A DNA stretch of 64,000 bases, from positions 2,234,001 to 2,298,000 of the forward strand of contig NZ_CP106735.1 in NCBI RefSeq assembly GCF_025639805.1, read 5' to 3'. This DNA comes from Reichenbachiella carrageenanivorans (GTDB taxonomy: Bacteria; Bacteroidota; Bacteroidia; Cytophagales; Cyclobacteriaceae). Below the pieces are notes generated by a model. It searched no databases and had not been told where the DNA came from. It was given only the letters and a program-made list of their open reading frames with translations. Below, in pieces: positions 36,494 to 46,835 of the stretch; position 1 is the stretch's first letter; each line of letters opens with the position of its first letter. The translations under genes were made by a program, and so were the position numbers.

Positions 36494-38560
36494 TTGCCAG
36501 ATTTAATCATTGAACAATCAGTTTGGTATATCCCGCTTTGCTTGCTTCTGGCTGCAGGTATTTCCTATTTGGTTTACACCAAGAAAGCACCTTGGGGTCG
36601 TGTCACCAATGGTCTATTGGCTGGCTTAAGGTTCGTTTTAATTTTCCTGCTTGCTTTATTGTTGTTGAACCCACTACTCAATCAGTTGGTGCAAGAAGTA
36701 GAGCAACCCTCTTTTGTAATTGCAGTGGACAATTCGGAGTCTATGGTGCAAGGGGAAGATTCTTTAGCTATAAAGAATTTGATGACCTCTGTAGAACAAT
36801 TACGAAGCAGATTAGCCTCTAGGCAGTTTGTCGTAGATATACATACGCTTAATGCCAAAGGTGTAGCGCCAAATGCTATCATATTTGATCAAAAGACAAC
36901 CAATCTAGATCGTTGGTTGAGGGATATACAATCGGACTACGAAGGTAAGAACCTTGGAGGAGTCTATTTGATTTCTGATGGTAAATACAATCAAGGCACG
37001 TCACCCGCTTATTATCCTTATAATTACAAGGTTTTTGCTTTAGGTGCTGGAGATACTACGCAGCAGCAGGACTTAGTATTGCAAAATGTACTCTACAATA
37101 AAATTGCTTATCAAGGCAATAGATTTCCCGTAGTGGTAGAGATAGTCAATCACGGCTATGCTAATCAAAAGGCTCGATTGGAAATCCGAAGCAATGGAAA
37201 AGTGCTTGCCCAGAAAGAGGTGAAATTTAAAACCAAAGAAGGCTTGACAGCTGTTGAATTGGAAGTGGATGCAGGCGAAAAAGGTATGCAGCAGTTGGAT
37301 TTGAGGTTGCAAGTGCTGGAAGATGAGGCCACTACTTCTAACAATTTCAGAAGGATATTTGTAGATGTAGTAGATGGTAAGCAGAAGATATTGTTAGTAG
37401 CACCCACACCGCACCCAGACATCAAGATGCTGGCAGCCGTAATCGAAAAAAACCAAAACTATGAATTGACGATTTATGTGCCAGGACTTACCGAACCCAA
37501 AACGGAGAAGTACGATCTCGTTATTGCTCATCAGGCCTATAGCCGATATGCTAAAGCTAATGATGCAGTAAAGGATCAACGAAAAAAAGGTGTCCCTGTG
37601 CTAATGATCTTTGGAGAACGATCTAATGTTTTGGTGGCGAGTCGAACAGAAGAATTATTTACATTAAAGCAAAAAGGGGCAAAGAGAGACTTGATTTTTG
37701 GAGCCGTCAATGATGACTTTTCTTTGTTCTCTATGTCAGATGATATACGGACCAATTTTAGAAACTATCCGCCAGTGAGTGTGCCATATGGCGATGTCCT
37801 ATTGCCAGCCAACGCTGAAGTACTACTATATCAGCGAGTGGGGAGTATACAAACCGACAAGCCACTGATGTACCTGAACGAACAAAACGGAGTGAAGTCA
37901 GCCTTCTTATTAGCTGAAGGGTTTTGGAAGTGGCGAATGCAGGAAATTGCTACTACCGATGCGTCTGATTCGTTCGATGATCTGTTTCTTAAAACCATTC
38001 AATATTTGAGTACCAAAGTGGATAAGAGGAAATTCAAGTTCTACCCTTCTAGTAATACCTATTTTGAGAATGAAACGGTGAGTTTTCATGCTGAAATTTA
38101 TAACCAAATTTATGAGCGAATATATGGGTTGCAGATAGGTGTGACTATTGCAGATGAAAGAGGAATGGTGAAAGAATACAATTTTACGCCAAGTTCTACC
38201 TATTCTAGGTTAGAGATATCCAGCCTGGTGCCAGGCCTTTATAGTTATAAAGCGAAGGTTGATTTGAATGGAAAGTCTGAGGTGGTTCGTGGTAAGTTTT
38301 CCATCAAAGAATTACAGCTGGAGACACTAGATCAAGTGGCCGATTTTGATTTGCTACGGCAATTGGCTCACCATACCGAAGGAAGGTTTTACACCAGTAT
38401 GGATCAGCTTTTGGCTGACGTGGATCATGCCGAACTTAAGGGAGTCATTCATACTCAGGAGGATATTTTTCCTGTCATTCATCTCAAGTGGATATTATTT
38501 GTCTTACTTACTTTGGCAACTGTTGAATGGTTTATACGGAAGTATAATGGAGGGTATTGA
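36494..38560 (+). CDS. Membrane protein with VWA-like domain
   Basis: A 688-residue membrane-anchored protein. The start is TTG 36494, placed by the first helix; no ATG fits. Two helices at about 10-27 and 38-60 precede a von Willebrand A-like domain with a MIDAS-type DNSESM motif (about residue 78). The middle contains beta-rich, probably immunoglobulin-like periplasmic segments. A C-terminal helix (LKWILFVLLTLATVEW) anchors it again. This layout recurs in Bacteroidota, sometimes near BatA/MoxR genes, but none is here. Role unknown. Confidence 0.75.
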   Translation: MPDLIIEQSVWYIPLCLLLAAGISYLVYTKKAPWGRVTNGLLAGLRFVLIFLLALLLLNPLLNQLVQEVEQPSFVIAVDNSESMVQGEDSLAIKNLMTSVEQLRSRLASRQFVVDIHTLNAKGVAPNAIIFDQKTTNLDRWLRDIQSDYEGKNLGGVYLISDGKYNQGTSPAYYPYNYKVFALGAGDTTQQQDLVLQNVLYNKIAYQGNRFPVVVEIVNHGYANQKARLEIRSNGKVLAQKEVKFKTKEGLTAVELEVDAGEKGMQQLDLRLQVLEDEATTSNNFRRIFVDVVDGKQKILLVAPTPHPDIKMLAAVIEKNQNYELTIYVPGLTEPKTEKYDLVIAHQAYSRYAKANDAVKDQRKKGVPVLMIFGERSNVLVASRTEELFTLKQKGAKRDLIFGAVNDDFSLFSMSDDIRTNFRNYPPVSVPYGDVLLPANAEVLLYQRVGSIQTDKPLMYLNEQNGVKSAFLLAEGFWKWRMQEIATTDASDSFDDLFLKTIQYLSTKVDKRKFKFYPSSNTYFENETVSFHAEIYNQIYERIYGLQIGVTIADERGMVKEYNFTPSSTYSRLEISSLVPGLYSYKAKVDLNGKSEVVRGKFSIKELQLETLDQVADFDLLRQLAHHTEGRFYTSMDQLLADVDHAELKGVIHTQEDIFPVIHLKWILFVLLTLATVEWFIRKYNGGY

Positions 38561-38581
38561 TCTCATTCTGAAAATGGTGTG

Positions 38582-38625
38582 GACACAAAAAAGGTCAGGA
38601 TTTAAATCCTGACCTTTTTTGTGTC
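38582..38625. terminator. Perfect 44-base palindrome, bidirectional terminator
   Basis: Bases 38582-38603 are the exact reverse complement of 38604-38625. The core GGTCAGGATT/AATCCTGACC is flanked by A6 and T6 and then GACAC/GTGTC. It separates the convergent VWA and clpC genes. Confidence 0.92.
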
Positions 38626-38640
38626 TATCAATGGAGGAAA

Positions 38641-41202
38641 TTATTCCTCTTCTTTTTTCTCCTTTTTTGAGGATTTTTTCTTCTTTATCGAGATAGATAA
38701 GACTTCGTCCTTGTCTTTGTGATCCGCTATGAGGGTTTCCCCTTCGGTCAATTCACCTTTTAGGATCTCTTCAGCAACTGGATCTTCCAAGTACTTTTGA
38801 ATTGCTCTGTTGAGTGGTCTCGCTCCATACTGAGCATCATAACCTTTTTCAGACAAGAAGTCCTTAGCGCTATCAGTCAATTCGATGTTGTATCCAAGGT
38901 CTATGATTCTACTCAATAGTTTATCCAAGATGATATCGATGATTTTGTGAATATGCTCTCTTTCTAAAGAGTTGAAAGTGATCACATCATCTAAACGATT
39001 CAAAAACTCAGGGCTAAATGTTTTCTTCAAAGCACTTTGGATGGTAGATTTCATCACCTCATCCAAATTGTCCTTCTTGTTTTTGTTCATAAAGCCGATA
39101 CCCGCACCGAAGTCTTTCAAATCACGAACCCCAATGTTGGACGTCATGATAATAATCGTGTTGCGAAAATCTACTTTGCGCCCCAAACCATCAGTTAAGA
39201 TACCATCGTCGAGTACTTGAAGCAGGATGTTGAATACATCAGGATGAGCTTTTTCTATTTCATCCAATAACACTACACTGTAAGGTTTTCTTCTAACCTT
39301 TTCGGTCAATTGTCCACCCTCTTCGTAACCTACGTATCCTGGAGGTGCTCCTACAAGTCTTGATACTGAAAATTTCTCCATATACTCACTCATGTCGATT
39401 CTTACAATGGAGTCCTCCTTGTCGAATAAGTATTGAGAAAGTACTTTGGCCAACTCTGTTTTACCTACACCAGTAGGGCCTAGGAATACGAATGAACCAA
39501 TTGGCTTTTTAGGGTCTTTTAGTCCTACACGTGTTCTTTGAATGGCTCTTGCCAATTTGTCGATCACTTCGTCTTGTCCAATGATCTTTTTCTTTAGATC
39601 ATCTTTCATTCCGAGTAGTTTATTACTCTCTTTTTGAGCCACTCGCTTGGCAGGTACTCCAGTCATCATGGCGATTACTTCTGCCACATTTTCCTCGTCT
39701 ACCGTGTATCGTTGAGATTTGGTCTCTTCTTCCCATTTGGCTTTGGCCAATTCCAACTGCTCGATGAGTTTCTTTTCTTTGTCTCTTAGTTGTGCTGCTT
39801 CTTCGTACTTCTGGCTTTTTACCACCTGATTTTTTTGCACCTTGATGTCTTCGATAGATTCCTCTAAGCTTACAATTTCGTCAGGCACATAGATGTTGTT
39901 GATGTGCACTCTGGAGCCAGCTTCGTCCATTACATCTATGGCCTTGTCAGGCAAAAATCTATCACTAATGTAGCGGTCTGATAATTTCACACAAGCTTCG
40001 ATAGCCTCTTCCGTATAGTTTACGTTGTGGTGACTCTCGTATTTATCTTTGATGTTATGTAGAATTTGTTTGGTTTCCTCTACTGTAGTGGCATCTACCA
40101 TTACAATCTGGAATCTACGTGCGAGCGCACCATCTTTTTCTATATACTGTCTGTATTCATCTAATGTAGTGGCTCCGATGCATTGGATTTCTCCACGTGC
40201 AAGCGCTGGCTTAAACATGTTGGACGCATCGAGAGAGCCGGAAGCCCCTCCTGCACCTACAATCGTATGCAACTCATCAATGAATAGAATCACTTCTGGA
40301 GATTTTTCAATCTCATTCATCACAGCTTTCATGCGTTCTTCGAACTGGCCTCTGTATTTGGTGCCAGCTACTAATGAAGCTAAATCTAGCGTAACGACTC
40401 TTTTGCCAAAGAGTACACGCGATACTTTTTTCTGAATGATACGAAGAGCTAAGCCCTCTGCAATCGCAGTTTTACCTACGCCAGGTTCTCCAATGAGAAT
40501 TGGGTTGTTTTTCTTTCTCCTGCTGAGTACTTGAGCTACACGTTCTATTTCTTTATCACGACCCACTATCGGATCTAGCGCATCGTCTTCTGCCATTTTA
40601 GTCAGGTCGCGACCAAAATTATCAAGCACAGGAGTTCTTGATTTATCGCCACCTTTAGCGGTTTCCTTACTTGACGAAGCTCCGCCTCCAGCACCACTGC
40701 CTGAACCAAAGAGTCTAGAAGAGTCTTCGTCTGGTTCGTCAGTATCTGACGAGCCCATGGGATGTTCTGTTTGGTATTCGAGTAGTTCTTTTACTACATC
40801 ATAGGCTACGTCAAATTTGTCTAAAATTTGCGTACCGATATTGTCCTCATCCCTCAATATAGAAAGCAGCAAATGTTCAGTGCCAATTAAATGGCTTTTG
40901 AATATTTTAGCTTCTAGATATGTGATTTTTAAAACCTTTTCTGACTGTCGAGTCAAAGGTATATTAGCCAAATTTTTGACGTTATTGGTAGCCGACCCTT
41001 TTGTGGCCTTTTCTATCGAAGCTCTTAGTTCGTCCAAAGACACTCCTAATTTTTTCAATAAGCTTACCGCTACACCTTCTCCTTCGCGGATCATTCCTAA
41101 GATCAAATGCTCAGTCCCGATGTAATCATGACCCAGTCTCAATGCCTCTTCTCTACTGAGAGAAATGACTTCCTTTACCCTATTTGAAAACTTTGCTTCC
41201 AT
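38641..41202 (-). CDS. clpC: ClpC-type AAA+ chaperone/protease ATPase
   Basis: An 853-residue HSP100 unfoldase that feeds substrates to ClpP. It has a Clp N domain with two repeats (residues about 1-145), a Ser/Gly-rich linker (about 150-185), the first AAA+ module with Walker A GEPGVGKT, a UVR-containing middle region (about 430-470) with [15 protein letters not shown], a second AAA+ module with GPTGVGKT, and a highly charged Lys/Glu tail. The UVR motif marks it as ClpC rather than ClpB or ClpA. It is followed by the perfect-palindrome terminator and is probably monocistronic. Confidence 0.95.
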   Translation of the reverse strand: MEAKFSNRVKEVISLSREEALRLGHDYIGTEHLILGMIREGEGVAVSLLKKLGVSLDELRASIEKATKGSATNNVKNLANIPLTRQSEKVLKITYLEAKIFKSHLIGTEHLLLSILRDEDNIGTQILDKFDVAYDVVKELLEYQTEHPMGSSDTDEPDEDSSRLFGSGSGAGGGASSSKETAKGGDKSRTPVLDNFGRDLTKMAEDDALDPIVGRDKEIERVAQVLSRRKKNNPILIGEPGVGKTAIAEGLALRIIQKKVSRVLFGKRVVTLDLASLVAGTKYRGQFEERMKAVMNEIEKSPEVILFIDELHTIVGAGGASGSLDASNMFKPALARGEIQCIGATTLDEYRQYIEKDGALARRFQIVMVDATTVEETKQILHNIKDKYESHHNVNYTEEAIEACVKLSDRYISDRFLPDKAIDVMDEAGSRVHINNIYVPDEIVSLEESIEDIKVQKNQVVKSQKYEEAAQLRDKEKKLIEQLELAKAKWEEETKSQRYTVDEENVAEVIAMMTGVPAKRVAQKESNKLLGMKDDLKKKIIGQDEVIDKLARAIQRTRVGLKDPKKPIGSFVFLGPTGVGKTELAKVLSQYLFDKEDSIVRIDMSEYMEKFSVSRLVGAPPGYVGYEEGGQLTEKVRRKPYSVVLLDEIEKAHPDVFNILLQVLDDGILTDGLGRKVDFRNTIIIMTSNIGVRDLKDFGAGIGFMNKNKKDNLDEVMKSTIQSALKKTFSPEFLNRLDDVITFNSLEREHIHKIIDIILDKLLSRIIDLGYNIELTDSAKDFLSEKGYDAQYGARPLNRAIQKYLEDPVAEEILKGELTEGETLIADHKDKDEVLSISIKKKKSSKKEKKEEE

Positions 41203-41303
41203 ACGCTACTTTGTGTGTAGTAAAAATAAATTTTAATCTCCTAAAATCTAAACATAAAACATAAAACGAGAGAATTAATTCATTCGTTTTGAAACTTTAA
41301 ATT

Positions 41304-41909
41304 TTACAAGTATTTGTCCGCATCCGGCCCAACACAGCTGAGCAAATCCAGTATGCTGAGGTTAGTAGCAAATTTACTACCAAACAATTGTTGATACGGG
41401 ATTGGGGTGTGATACGCTCTGTAAATATAATCTGATTTGGGATGGATCACTGAACGAACGTCTTCCGTTTCGTTGAACGGGTCTTTTTCGTAGGTGGATG
41501 TGTATTTTATCTCGGTGTCAATATGGAGTATTTTGAGACAGAATGTCAGAATCTCATTATTAAGTACTAAAAGGGAGTCGTGTTTGGTGAAAAGGATTTT
41601 GTGTAAATAAGGTTCGTAATACTCAAAAAAAGGGGATTTGTTATACGCTGATATGATTGCTCTCCAATGATTGTTGAGCCATTTTTGACTGTAGTCAATT
41701 TTAATCTCATCCATTGGGATTTTTTTATTGCCACCTATCATAGGAATGGCTAAGGGTAGTATTCTATCCGAACCTAGTATATAGCAGCGATTGCGATAGG
41801 TTTGTTTAGTAAAATGCTCCTTGGTTTCTATCCAAACTTCATTTCGGTTTTTGAGCAGGCTGAAATATTCTAAGCAAGGAAAATACTGGCTTTCGATTAA
41901 TGTCTTCAT
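41304..41909 (-). CDS. WbqC-family protein
   Basis: A 201-residue protein of the WbqC-like family. Visible features are the N-terminal IESQYFPCLEYF, the RNRCYILGSDRILPLAIPM segment, IDYSQKWLNNHWRAIISAY, and YRAYHTPIPYQQLFG near the C-terminus. WbqC relatives occur in O-antigen clusters and elsewhere; their reaction is not established. The gene overlaps the upstream threonylcarbamoyl-AMP synthase family gene by four bases, so the two are co-translated. The signal peptidase gene that often sits nearby in Bacteroidota is not here. Confidence 0.85.
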   Translation of the reverse strand: MKTLIESQYFPCLEYFSLLKNRNEVWIETKEHFTKQTYRNRCYILGSDRILPLAIPMIGGNKKIPMDEIKIDYSQKWLNNHWRAIISAYNKSPFFEYYEPYLHKILFTKHDSLLVLNNEILTFCLKILHIDTEIKYTSTYEKDPFNETEDVRSVIHPKSDYIYRAYHTPIPYQQLFGSKFATNLSILDLLSCVGPDADKYL

Positions 41910-42532
41910 AGATAATCATCCAAATTACCAAGTCCTTCTCTAATGAGTTCGGGTTCGTCGCCAGTGCAGTCTACTACTGTACTGGCTGTTATTTCACCAT
42001 ATCCGCCATCAATCACAATATCTACTAGTCCGTTATATTTCTCGAAGATTAATTCTGGGTCGGTAGAATATTCGAGTACTTCGTCGTCATCATGGATAGA
42101 TGTGGTGATGATTGGATTGCCTAGGCTTTTTACGATGTCTCGTGGAATATTATTGTTAGGCACTCTGATGCCGACCGTTTTTTTAGAGGCATTGAGCAAT
42201 TTCGGAACCTTGTTGCTGGCATTGAGAATAAATGTAAATGGGCCAGGGAGTGCTTTTTTCATTAGTTTGAAAACTGGGTTGGGCAGCGAACGAGCATACT
42301 CTGCAATATGACTCAAATCGTAGCAGATAAAGGAAAAATTGGCCTTGCCCTTGATTTGCTTTATTCGCTTGATTTTATCAATGGCTTTGCCATTGATAAT
42401 GCTACATCCTAATCCGTAGACGGTATCCGTAGGGTATATAATTACGCCACCATCTCGAAGTGTTTTCGCAATGGCGTCTATTTTTTGAGGGTCAGGGTTC
42501 TCTTCGTAGAGTTTGATGAATTGTGTATCCAT
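41906..42532 (-). CDS. Threonylcarbamoyl-AMP synthase family protein (TsaC/Sua5/YciO)
   Basis: A 208-residue YrdC-fold protein. The motifs GGVIIYPTDTVYGLGCSI and KIKRIKQIKGKANF match the family, as does RVPNNNIPRDIV. TsaC and Sua5 make threonylcarbamoyl-AMP for t6A37 of tRNA; YciO-type members are close relatives with lower or uncertain activity. The LPGPFTFIL and KRIKQIKGK motifs and the short length without a Sua5 C-terminal domain suggest the YciO branch. It overlaps the WbqC-like gene. Confidence 0.85.
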   Translation of the reverse strand: MDTQFIKLYEENPDPQKIDAIAKTLRDGGVIIYPTDTVYGLGCSIINGKAIDKIKRIKQIKGKANFSFICYDLSHIAEYARSLPNPVFKLMKKALPGPFTFILNASNKVPKLLNASKKTVGIRVPNNNIPRDIVKSLGNPIITTSIHDDDEVLEYSTDPELIFEKYNGLVDIVIDGGYGEITASTVVDCTGDEPELIREGLGNLDDYL

Positions 42533-42722
42533 GATTTGACATTAAAATTAAAACAATTGGCGGATAAAGGAGAGTAGAGAAGAGTAAGATTGAGTAAATC
42601 AAAGTTGGTCTGGGATTTTAGTTTTTATGCGTGCCAGTTATTAGTACTCGGAATGCTAAGAATGAGTAAGAATAAATTTAGCTCTTAGGGATCAAATGAC
42701 GAGTTTCTATATTTTTGCCGCG

Positions 42723-43760
42723 ATGGATAAAAAGAAAATAGTTTTAGGTTCGGTGATTGTGGCATTTTCTATGATGCTTTCTTCATTTGGTTTTTATTTC
42801 TGGCAGATGATTTATTCGCCTAATTTTTTGGTGGAACAAGAAGCCAAACCATTGTTGATTCATACAGGGTCTGTATTCAAGGATGTGCAGAATCAGATGT
42901 ACGATGGACGGTATGTGAACGATTTGGTTTCGTTTAGTTTTTTGTCCAAGATGATGGACTATGATCAATTAGTGAAGCCAGGGTTGTACTTGATAGAACC
43001 AGGGATGACTAATGTACAGGTCATTAGACTGCTTAGGGCTGGTGCACAGACCGAAGTGAATGTAACGTTCAATAATGCCCGATTGCTTTCTGACTTACCA
43101 GAAAAGATCACTAGAAATTTAGAAATGACCGAAGAGCAGTTAGCAAGGTTGATCCTCAGCGATTCTGTGCAACAGGCCTACGGATTTGATAGTCTGTCTT
43201 TTATAGGAATGTTTGTCCCCAATACTTATAAGATGTTCTGGAACATTGCGCCTCAAGATTTGTTGGACAGGCTAAAGAGGGAATATGATCGATTTTGGTC
43301 GGCCGAAAGATTAGCGAAAGCAGCTGCCTTAGGTTTGTCGCCAAAGGAAGTCTCGTCGTTGGCTGCTATCGTACAAGCCGAAACCATCAAATCGGATGAG
43401 CGCCCAGTAGTAGCGGGGGTTTATCTCAATCGCCTCAAAAGAGGATACCCATTGCAGGCAGATCCTACATTAGTGTTTGCAGCGCAGGATTTTACGATCA
43501 AAAGAGTATTAAACAAGCATAAAAAATTGGATTCGCCTTACAATACTTATATGTATCAAGGGTTGCCGCCTGGGCCTATAAATATGCCGAGCATTACATC
43601 GATAGATGCGGTACTCAATTACAGCGAACACAAGTATTTGTATTTCTGTGCAAAGGAAGACTTTTCTGGTTATCACAATTTTGCAACGAATTTGATTGAT
43701 CACAATAGGAATGCGGAAAAGTATCAGCGCGCCCTAAACAAGGCAGGATTATATAAGTAA
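42723..43760 (+). CDS. mltG: Endolytic murein transglycosylase MltG
   Basis: MltG cleaves nascent peptidoglycan and helps set glycan length. Starting at ATG 42723 gives 345 residues with a basic MDKKK start before an N-terminal membrane helix; an ATG nine codons upstream is possible but lies in a TATTTTTG sequence that may be the -7 element. Features are a LysM-like region (about 45-110), the YceG domain with the catalytic Glu in IVQAETIKSDE, AGVYLNRL, LQADPT, and the C-terminal YNTYMYQGLPPGPI motif. The stop overlaps the start of the alkyltransferase-like gene (TAATG). Confidence 0.93.
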   Translation: MDKKKIVLGSVIVAFSMMLSSFGFYFWQMIYSPNFLVEQEAKPLLIHTGSVFKDVQNQMYDGRYVNDLVSFSFLSKMMDYDQLVKPGLYLIEPGMTNVQVIRLLRAGAQTEVNVTFNNARLLSDLPEKITRNLEMTEEQLARLILSDSVQQAYGFDSLSFIGMFVPNTYKMFWNIAPQDLLDRLKREYDRFWSAERLAKAAALGLSPKEVSSLAAIVQAETIKSDERPVVAGVYLNRLKRGYPLQADPTLVFAAQDFTIKRVLNKHKKLDSPYNTYMYQGLPPGPINMPSITSIDAVLNYSEHKYLYFCAKEDFSGYHNFATNLIDHNRNAEKYQRALNKAGLYK

Positions 43761-44092
43761 TGAAGGAGCACTCTTTCTTCAGTGATGTTTATGAGGTGGT
43801 CAAGCTGATTCCTGCTGGTCGAGTGACGAACTATGGTGCGATAGGCAAATACTTAGGCTCAGGTCTCAGTGCGCGTATGGTAGGGTGGGCTATGAATGCC
43901 GCTCATGGTCAATTTGATGTGCCTGCGCATCGGGTGGTGAACAGCCAGGGTTTACTGACTGGGAAAATGCACTTCGCCACGCCTACGGCTATGCAAGAAA
44001 AGCTGGAAGCAGAAGGTTTGACCGTTGTCAAAGACAAAATTCAAAATTTTAAAGAGCACTTTTGGGATCCCGCACTTGAACTAGAACTATGA
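43760..44092 (+). CDS. Alkyltransferase-like protein (ATL), MGMT family without the active Cys
   Basis: A 110-residue protein with the DNA-binding fold of O6-alkylguanine-DNA alkyltransferase. The loop that reads PCHRV in active enzymes is PAHRV here (Ala56), so it cannot take up an alkyl group. In this family that marks alkyltransferase-like proteins, which flag O6-alkylguanine for nucleotide-excision repair. RVTNYGAIGKYLG and the Arg finger SARMVGWAM are conserved. It is translationally coupled to mltG and its 3' end overlaps the end of the convergent symporter by six bases. Confidence 0.9.
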   Translation: MKEHSFFSDVYEVVKLIPAGRVTNYGAIGKYLGSGLSARMVGWAMNAAHGQFDVPAHRVVNSQGLLTGKMHFATPTAMQEKLEAEGLTVVKDKIQNFKEHFWDPALELEL

Positions 44093-45520
44093 TTTTTTAA
44101 TCAGTGCCGAGAGACCGATAAAGGTGAAAAGCCCATTGACCAAAAGGAGTTCGAATCCGAATTGATAACCTCCCAATAGCTGAACGGAATATTCATTGAT
44201 CAGATAGGAGAGGATAGGTGCTGCTATACAGACAATTGGTACCCACTGGTCGTTTACTTGTCTTTTTGTGAATAATCCAAAGGCATAAAGCCCCAAGAGT
44301 GGGCCGTATGTGTAGCCTGCAACTTTGAATACAGCATTGATTACACTGTCGTCATTGATCGCTTCGAACAGGAGGATGACTAGAAATATGAGTGCTGAAA
44401 ACCCAAAATGTACGAGCATTCTGCTCTTGCTGTCGCTTTTGCTTGGATCTTTGCTTAGAAAATCAATATAGAAAGAGGTTGTAAGAGCTGTGAGTGCAGA
44501 ATCTGCGCTGGAATAGGCCGCAGCGGTGACGCCTAATAAAAAGACAATTCCGCCAAGGATACCAAAATGATTCATGGCCAAATAAGGATATAACCCATCG
44601 GTGGTTTGAGTCAGGTCTATTTGATTGATGTCTACAAAATGGTAGAGCAAAACACCTAAGGCAAGAAATAACAAATTGGCAAAAATAAGTACGATGCTAA
44701 ACCAGAATACATTTTTTTGCGCATCGCCAAGAGACTTGCAGGTTAGATTTTTTTGCATCATATCTTGATCCAAACCAGTCATGACGATAGCAATGAAGGC
44801 ACCCGCAAAAAACTGTTTAAAGAAATTTCTAGGTGCTTGCCAATCCCAAATGAAAGTGTCGGATAGCTCGCTCGATTGAATGACCCCAAGTAAATCCGAA
44901 AATGATAGGTTCATTTGTGAGCTAATAATGGATATACTAATGCCTACTGCGAGTAGCATAAACAAAGTTTGTAGTGTATCGGTCCATACGATGGTCTTGA
45001 TACCGCCTTTGAAAGTATAGAGCCAGATGAGGGCGATAGTTACAAATACAGATACTGAAAACGGGATATTGAAGGCATCGAAAAAAGCAATTTGCAAAAC
45101 GGTGGCAACTAGAAACAATCGAAATGATGCGCCGATGACTCTGGAAATGAGAAAGAAAAAAGCTCCTGTTTTATAGGCGTTTTTTCCAAACCTTGAATCC
45201 AGATATTGATAGATCGAGATCAGGTTCATTTTGTAATACAAAGGGAGTAGCACAGTGGCTATTACGAAATAGCCCAGTAGATAGCCCAGTACCATCTGAA
45301 AGTACGCCCAATGGCTATTCCCGACCTCCCCAGGTACGGAAATGAAAGTAACGCCTGAGAGCGAAGCTCCGATCATCCCAAAAGCTACTAGATACCAAGG
45401 TGACTGTCGATTGGCGGTAAAAAAAGACTCTGCGTCAGTGTTTTTAGAAGTGAAGTGTGCGATGGTCATGAGTAGGATGAAATACCCAGCAATGACAGAA
45501 AATACCAAAATAGGACTCAT
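44087..45520 (-). CDS. Sodium:solute symporter (SSS family)
   Basis: A 477-residue inner-membrane protein from ATG 45520 (MSPILVFSVIAGY); an upstream in-frame ATG at 45586 adds a hydrophilic tail unlike the family. About 13 helices are visible, with TANRQSPWYLVAFGMIGASLSGVTFISVPG and GGIKTIVWTDTLQ, and YSSADSALTALTTSFYID near the C-terminal half. Relatives are often annotated as proline, pantothenate or sialic-acid carriers; the substrate here is undetermined. It is only distantly similar to the sugar symporter at 31438. It is divergent from the desaturase gene. Confidence 0.88.
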   Translation of the reverse strand: MSPILVFSVIAGYFILLMTIAHFTSKNTDAESFFTANRQSPWYLVAFGMIGASLSGVTFISVPGEVGNSHWAYFQMVLGYLLGYFVIATVLLPLYYKMNLISIYQYLDSRFGKNAYKTGAFFFLISRVIGASFRLFLVATVLQIAFFDAFNIPFSVSVFVTIALIWLYTFKGGIKTIVWTDTLQTLFMLLAVGISISIISSQMNLSFSDLLGVIQSSELSDTFIWDWQAPRNFFKQFFAGAFIAIVMTGLDQDMMQKNLTCKSLGDAQKNVFWFSIVLIFANLLFLALGVLLYHFVDINQIDLTQTTDGLYPYLAMNHFGILGGIVFLLGVTAAAYSSADSALTALTTSFYIDFLSKDPSKSDSKSRMLVHFGFSALIFLVILLFEAINDDSVINAVFKVAGYTYGPLLGLYAFGLFTKRQVNDQWVPIVCIAAPILSYLINEYSVQLLGGYQFGFELLLVNGLFTFIGLSALIKKS

Positions 45521-45667
45521 ATGGTCGTTTGTCTTTTTATTGTGACAAACATACTGATTCTTGTCATAGGAACTTATTAGGTGCAAGAAGCAATCTTAGG
45601 TTTATTGGCTTTATATTGCGGGTTGGTTTCAGCGGAGGACTGGGCTGCACAAGTAATAACTAAGAAT

Positions 45668-46783
45668 ATGAGCGAAGTAGGGAATATTTATTTCAACAAT
45701 GAGGACGCAAAATCCAAGGAATTTGCGAAGGTGTTGAATGGGCGAGTGAATGATTACTTTAAGGCCAAGGGCATTTCTAAATATGGCAATCTAGAAATGT
45801 ATATCAAGACTGTTTTTATGCTTTGTTTGTTTTTCGTGCCTTTTGGCTGCTTAGTTTATTTTGAGCCAAGGGGTATTTTGGCTATAGCACTTTCGATCCT
45901 TATGGGGTTGGGAATGGCAGGTGTTGGGCTGGGAGTTATGCATGATGGTATACATGGTGCTTATTCTTCTAAACAATGGGTGAACAAATTATTGGGCTAT
46001 ACTTTGAACCTAGTAGGAGGACTGTCTATCAACTGGAAGATTCAGCACAACATCAAACACCATACCTATACCAATATAGAGGATCATGATGAAGACATTG
46101 AACCAAAAGCTATACTTCGATTTCACCCAGCCACTAAACTGAAGCCTGTACACAAGTATCAGTACATCTATGCTTGGGTATTTTATGCGTTAGGCACATT
46201 TTTTTGGGTGACTTTCAAGGACTTTGCCAAAATCACCAGATATACCAAAGAAGGCTTGTTGGCCAAAAATACTAATAGCGTGGCTAAAGAGTACGCAATA
46301 TTGATTTTCACGAAAGTATTTTATTATAGCTATGTCATTGGTTTGCCAGTGATGTTTACTACTTACACAGGAGGAGAGATATTTTTAGGCTTTTTTGTGA
46401 TGCATCTTGCAGCAGGTACTGCGCTTGGTTTTATATTCCAGCCAGCACATTTGCTCGAAGAAGTAGAGTACCCTCAGCCTGATGAAAATGGCAATGTACC
46501 TTATTCTAGGTTTGTACATCAGCTCTACACTTCAGTGAATTTTGCTAATAAAAACAAATGGGTGACTTGGTACGCTGGAGGGCTCAATTTTCAGGTAGAG
46601 CATCATTTGTATCCTCATATTTGCCATGTGCACTATCACGCCATTGCACCCATAGTGAAAGAAACTGCCGCAGAGTACAATATTCCTTATCACGCTAAGG
46701 AAGGTTTTTTCGAAACACTAAGAGAGCATACCAATATGCTCAAGTGGCTCGGTACAGCTGATAGTGAGTTGGTAAAAGCCTAA
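45668..46783 (+). CDS. Membrane fatty acid desaturase (acyl-lipid type)
   Basis: A 371-residue integral membrane di-iron desaturase. Starting at ATG 45668 gives the family N-terminus (NIYFNNED, then FAKVLNGRVNDYFK); the frame is open 29 codons further upstream, overlapping the symporter start region. The three histidine boxes are present: HDGIHG, HNIKHH and QVEHHLYPH, the last with the leading Gln of front-end (delta-6-like) or linoleoyl-type enzymes. No fused cytochrome b5 domain is seen. It should desaturate membrane acyl chains, which fits life in cold seawater; the regiospecificity is not predictable. Confidence 0.92.
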   Translation: MSEVGNIYFNNEDAKSKEFAKVLNGRVNDYFKAKGISKYGNLEMYIKTVFMLCLFFVPFGCLVYFEPRGILAIALSILMGLGMAGVGLGVMHDGIHGAYSSKQWVNKLLGYTLNLVGGLSINWKIQHNIKHHTYTNIEDHDEDIEPKAILRFHPATKLKPVHKYQYIYAWVFYALGTFFWVTFKDFAKITRYTKEGLLAKNTNSVAKEYAILIFTKVFYYSYVIGLPVMFTTYTGGEIFLGFFVMHLAAGTALGFIFQPAHLLEEVEYPQPDENGNVPYSRFVHQLYTSVNFANKNKWVTWYAGGLNFQVEHHLYPHICHVHYHAIAPIVKETAAEYNIPYHAKEGFFETLREHTNMLKWLGTADSELVKA

Positions 46784-46795
46784 TGAGTATGGGGT

Positions 46796-46823
46796 GTGCC
46801 ACGCTTTAAACAAGGCACTTTTT
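46796..46823 (+). terminator. Possible weak terminator after desaturase
   Basis: GTGCC at 46796-46800 and GGCAC at 46814-46818 form a short stem, followed by five T, between convergent genes. Confidence 0.4.
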
Positions 46824-46835
46824 CTGATTTAGTCA

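Noticed and set aside
45581..45667. 29-codon upstream extension of the desaturase gene, overlapping the symporter start region
   Set aside because: The family start matches ATG 45668, and a divergent pair with separate leaders is more natural.
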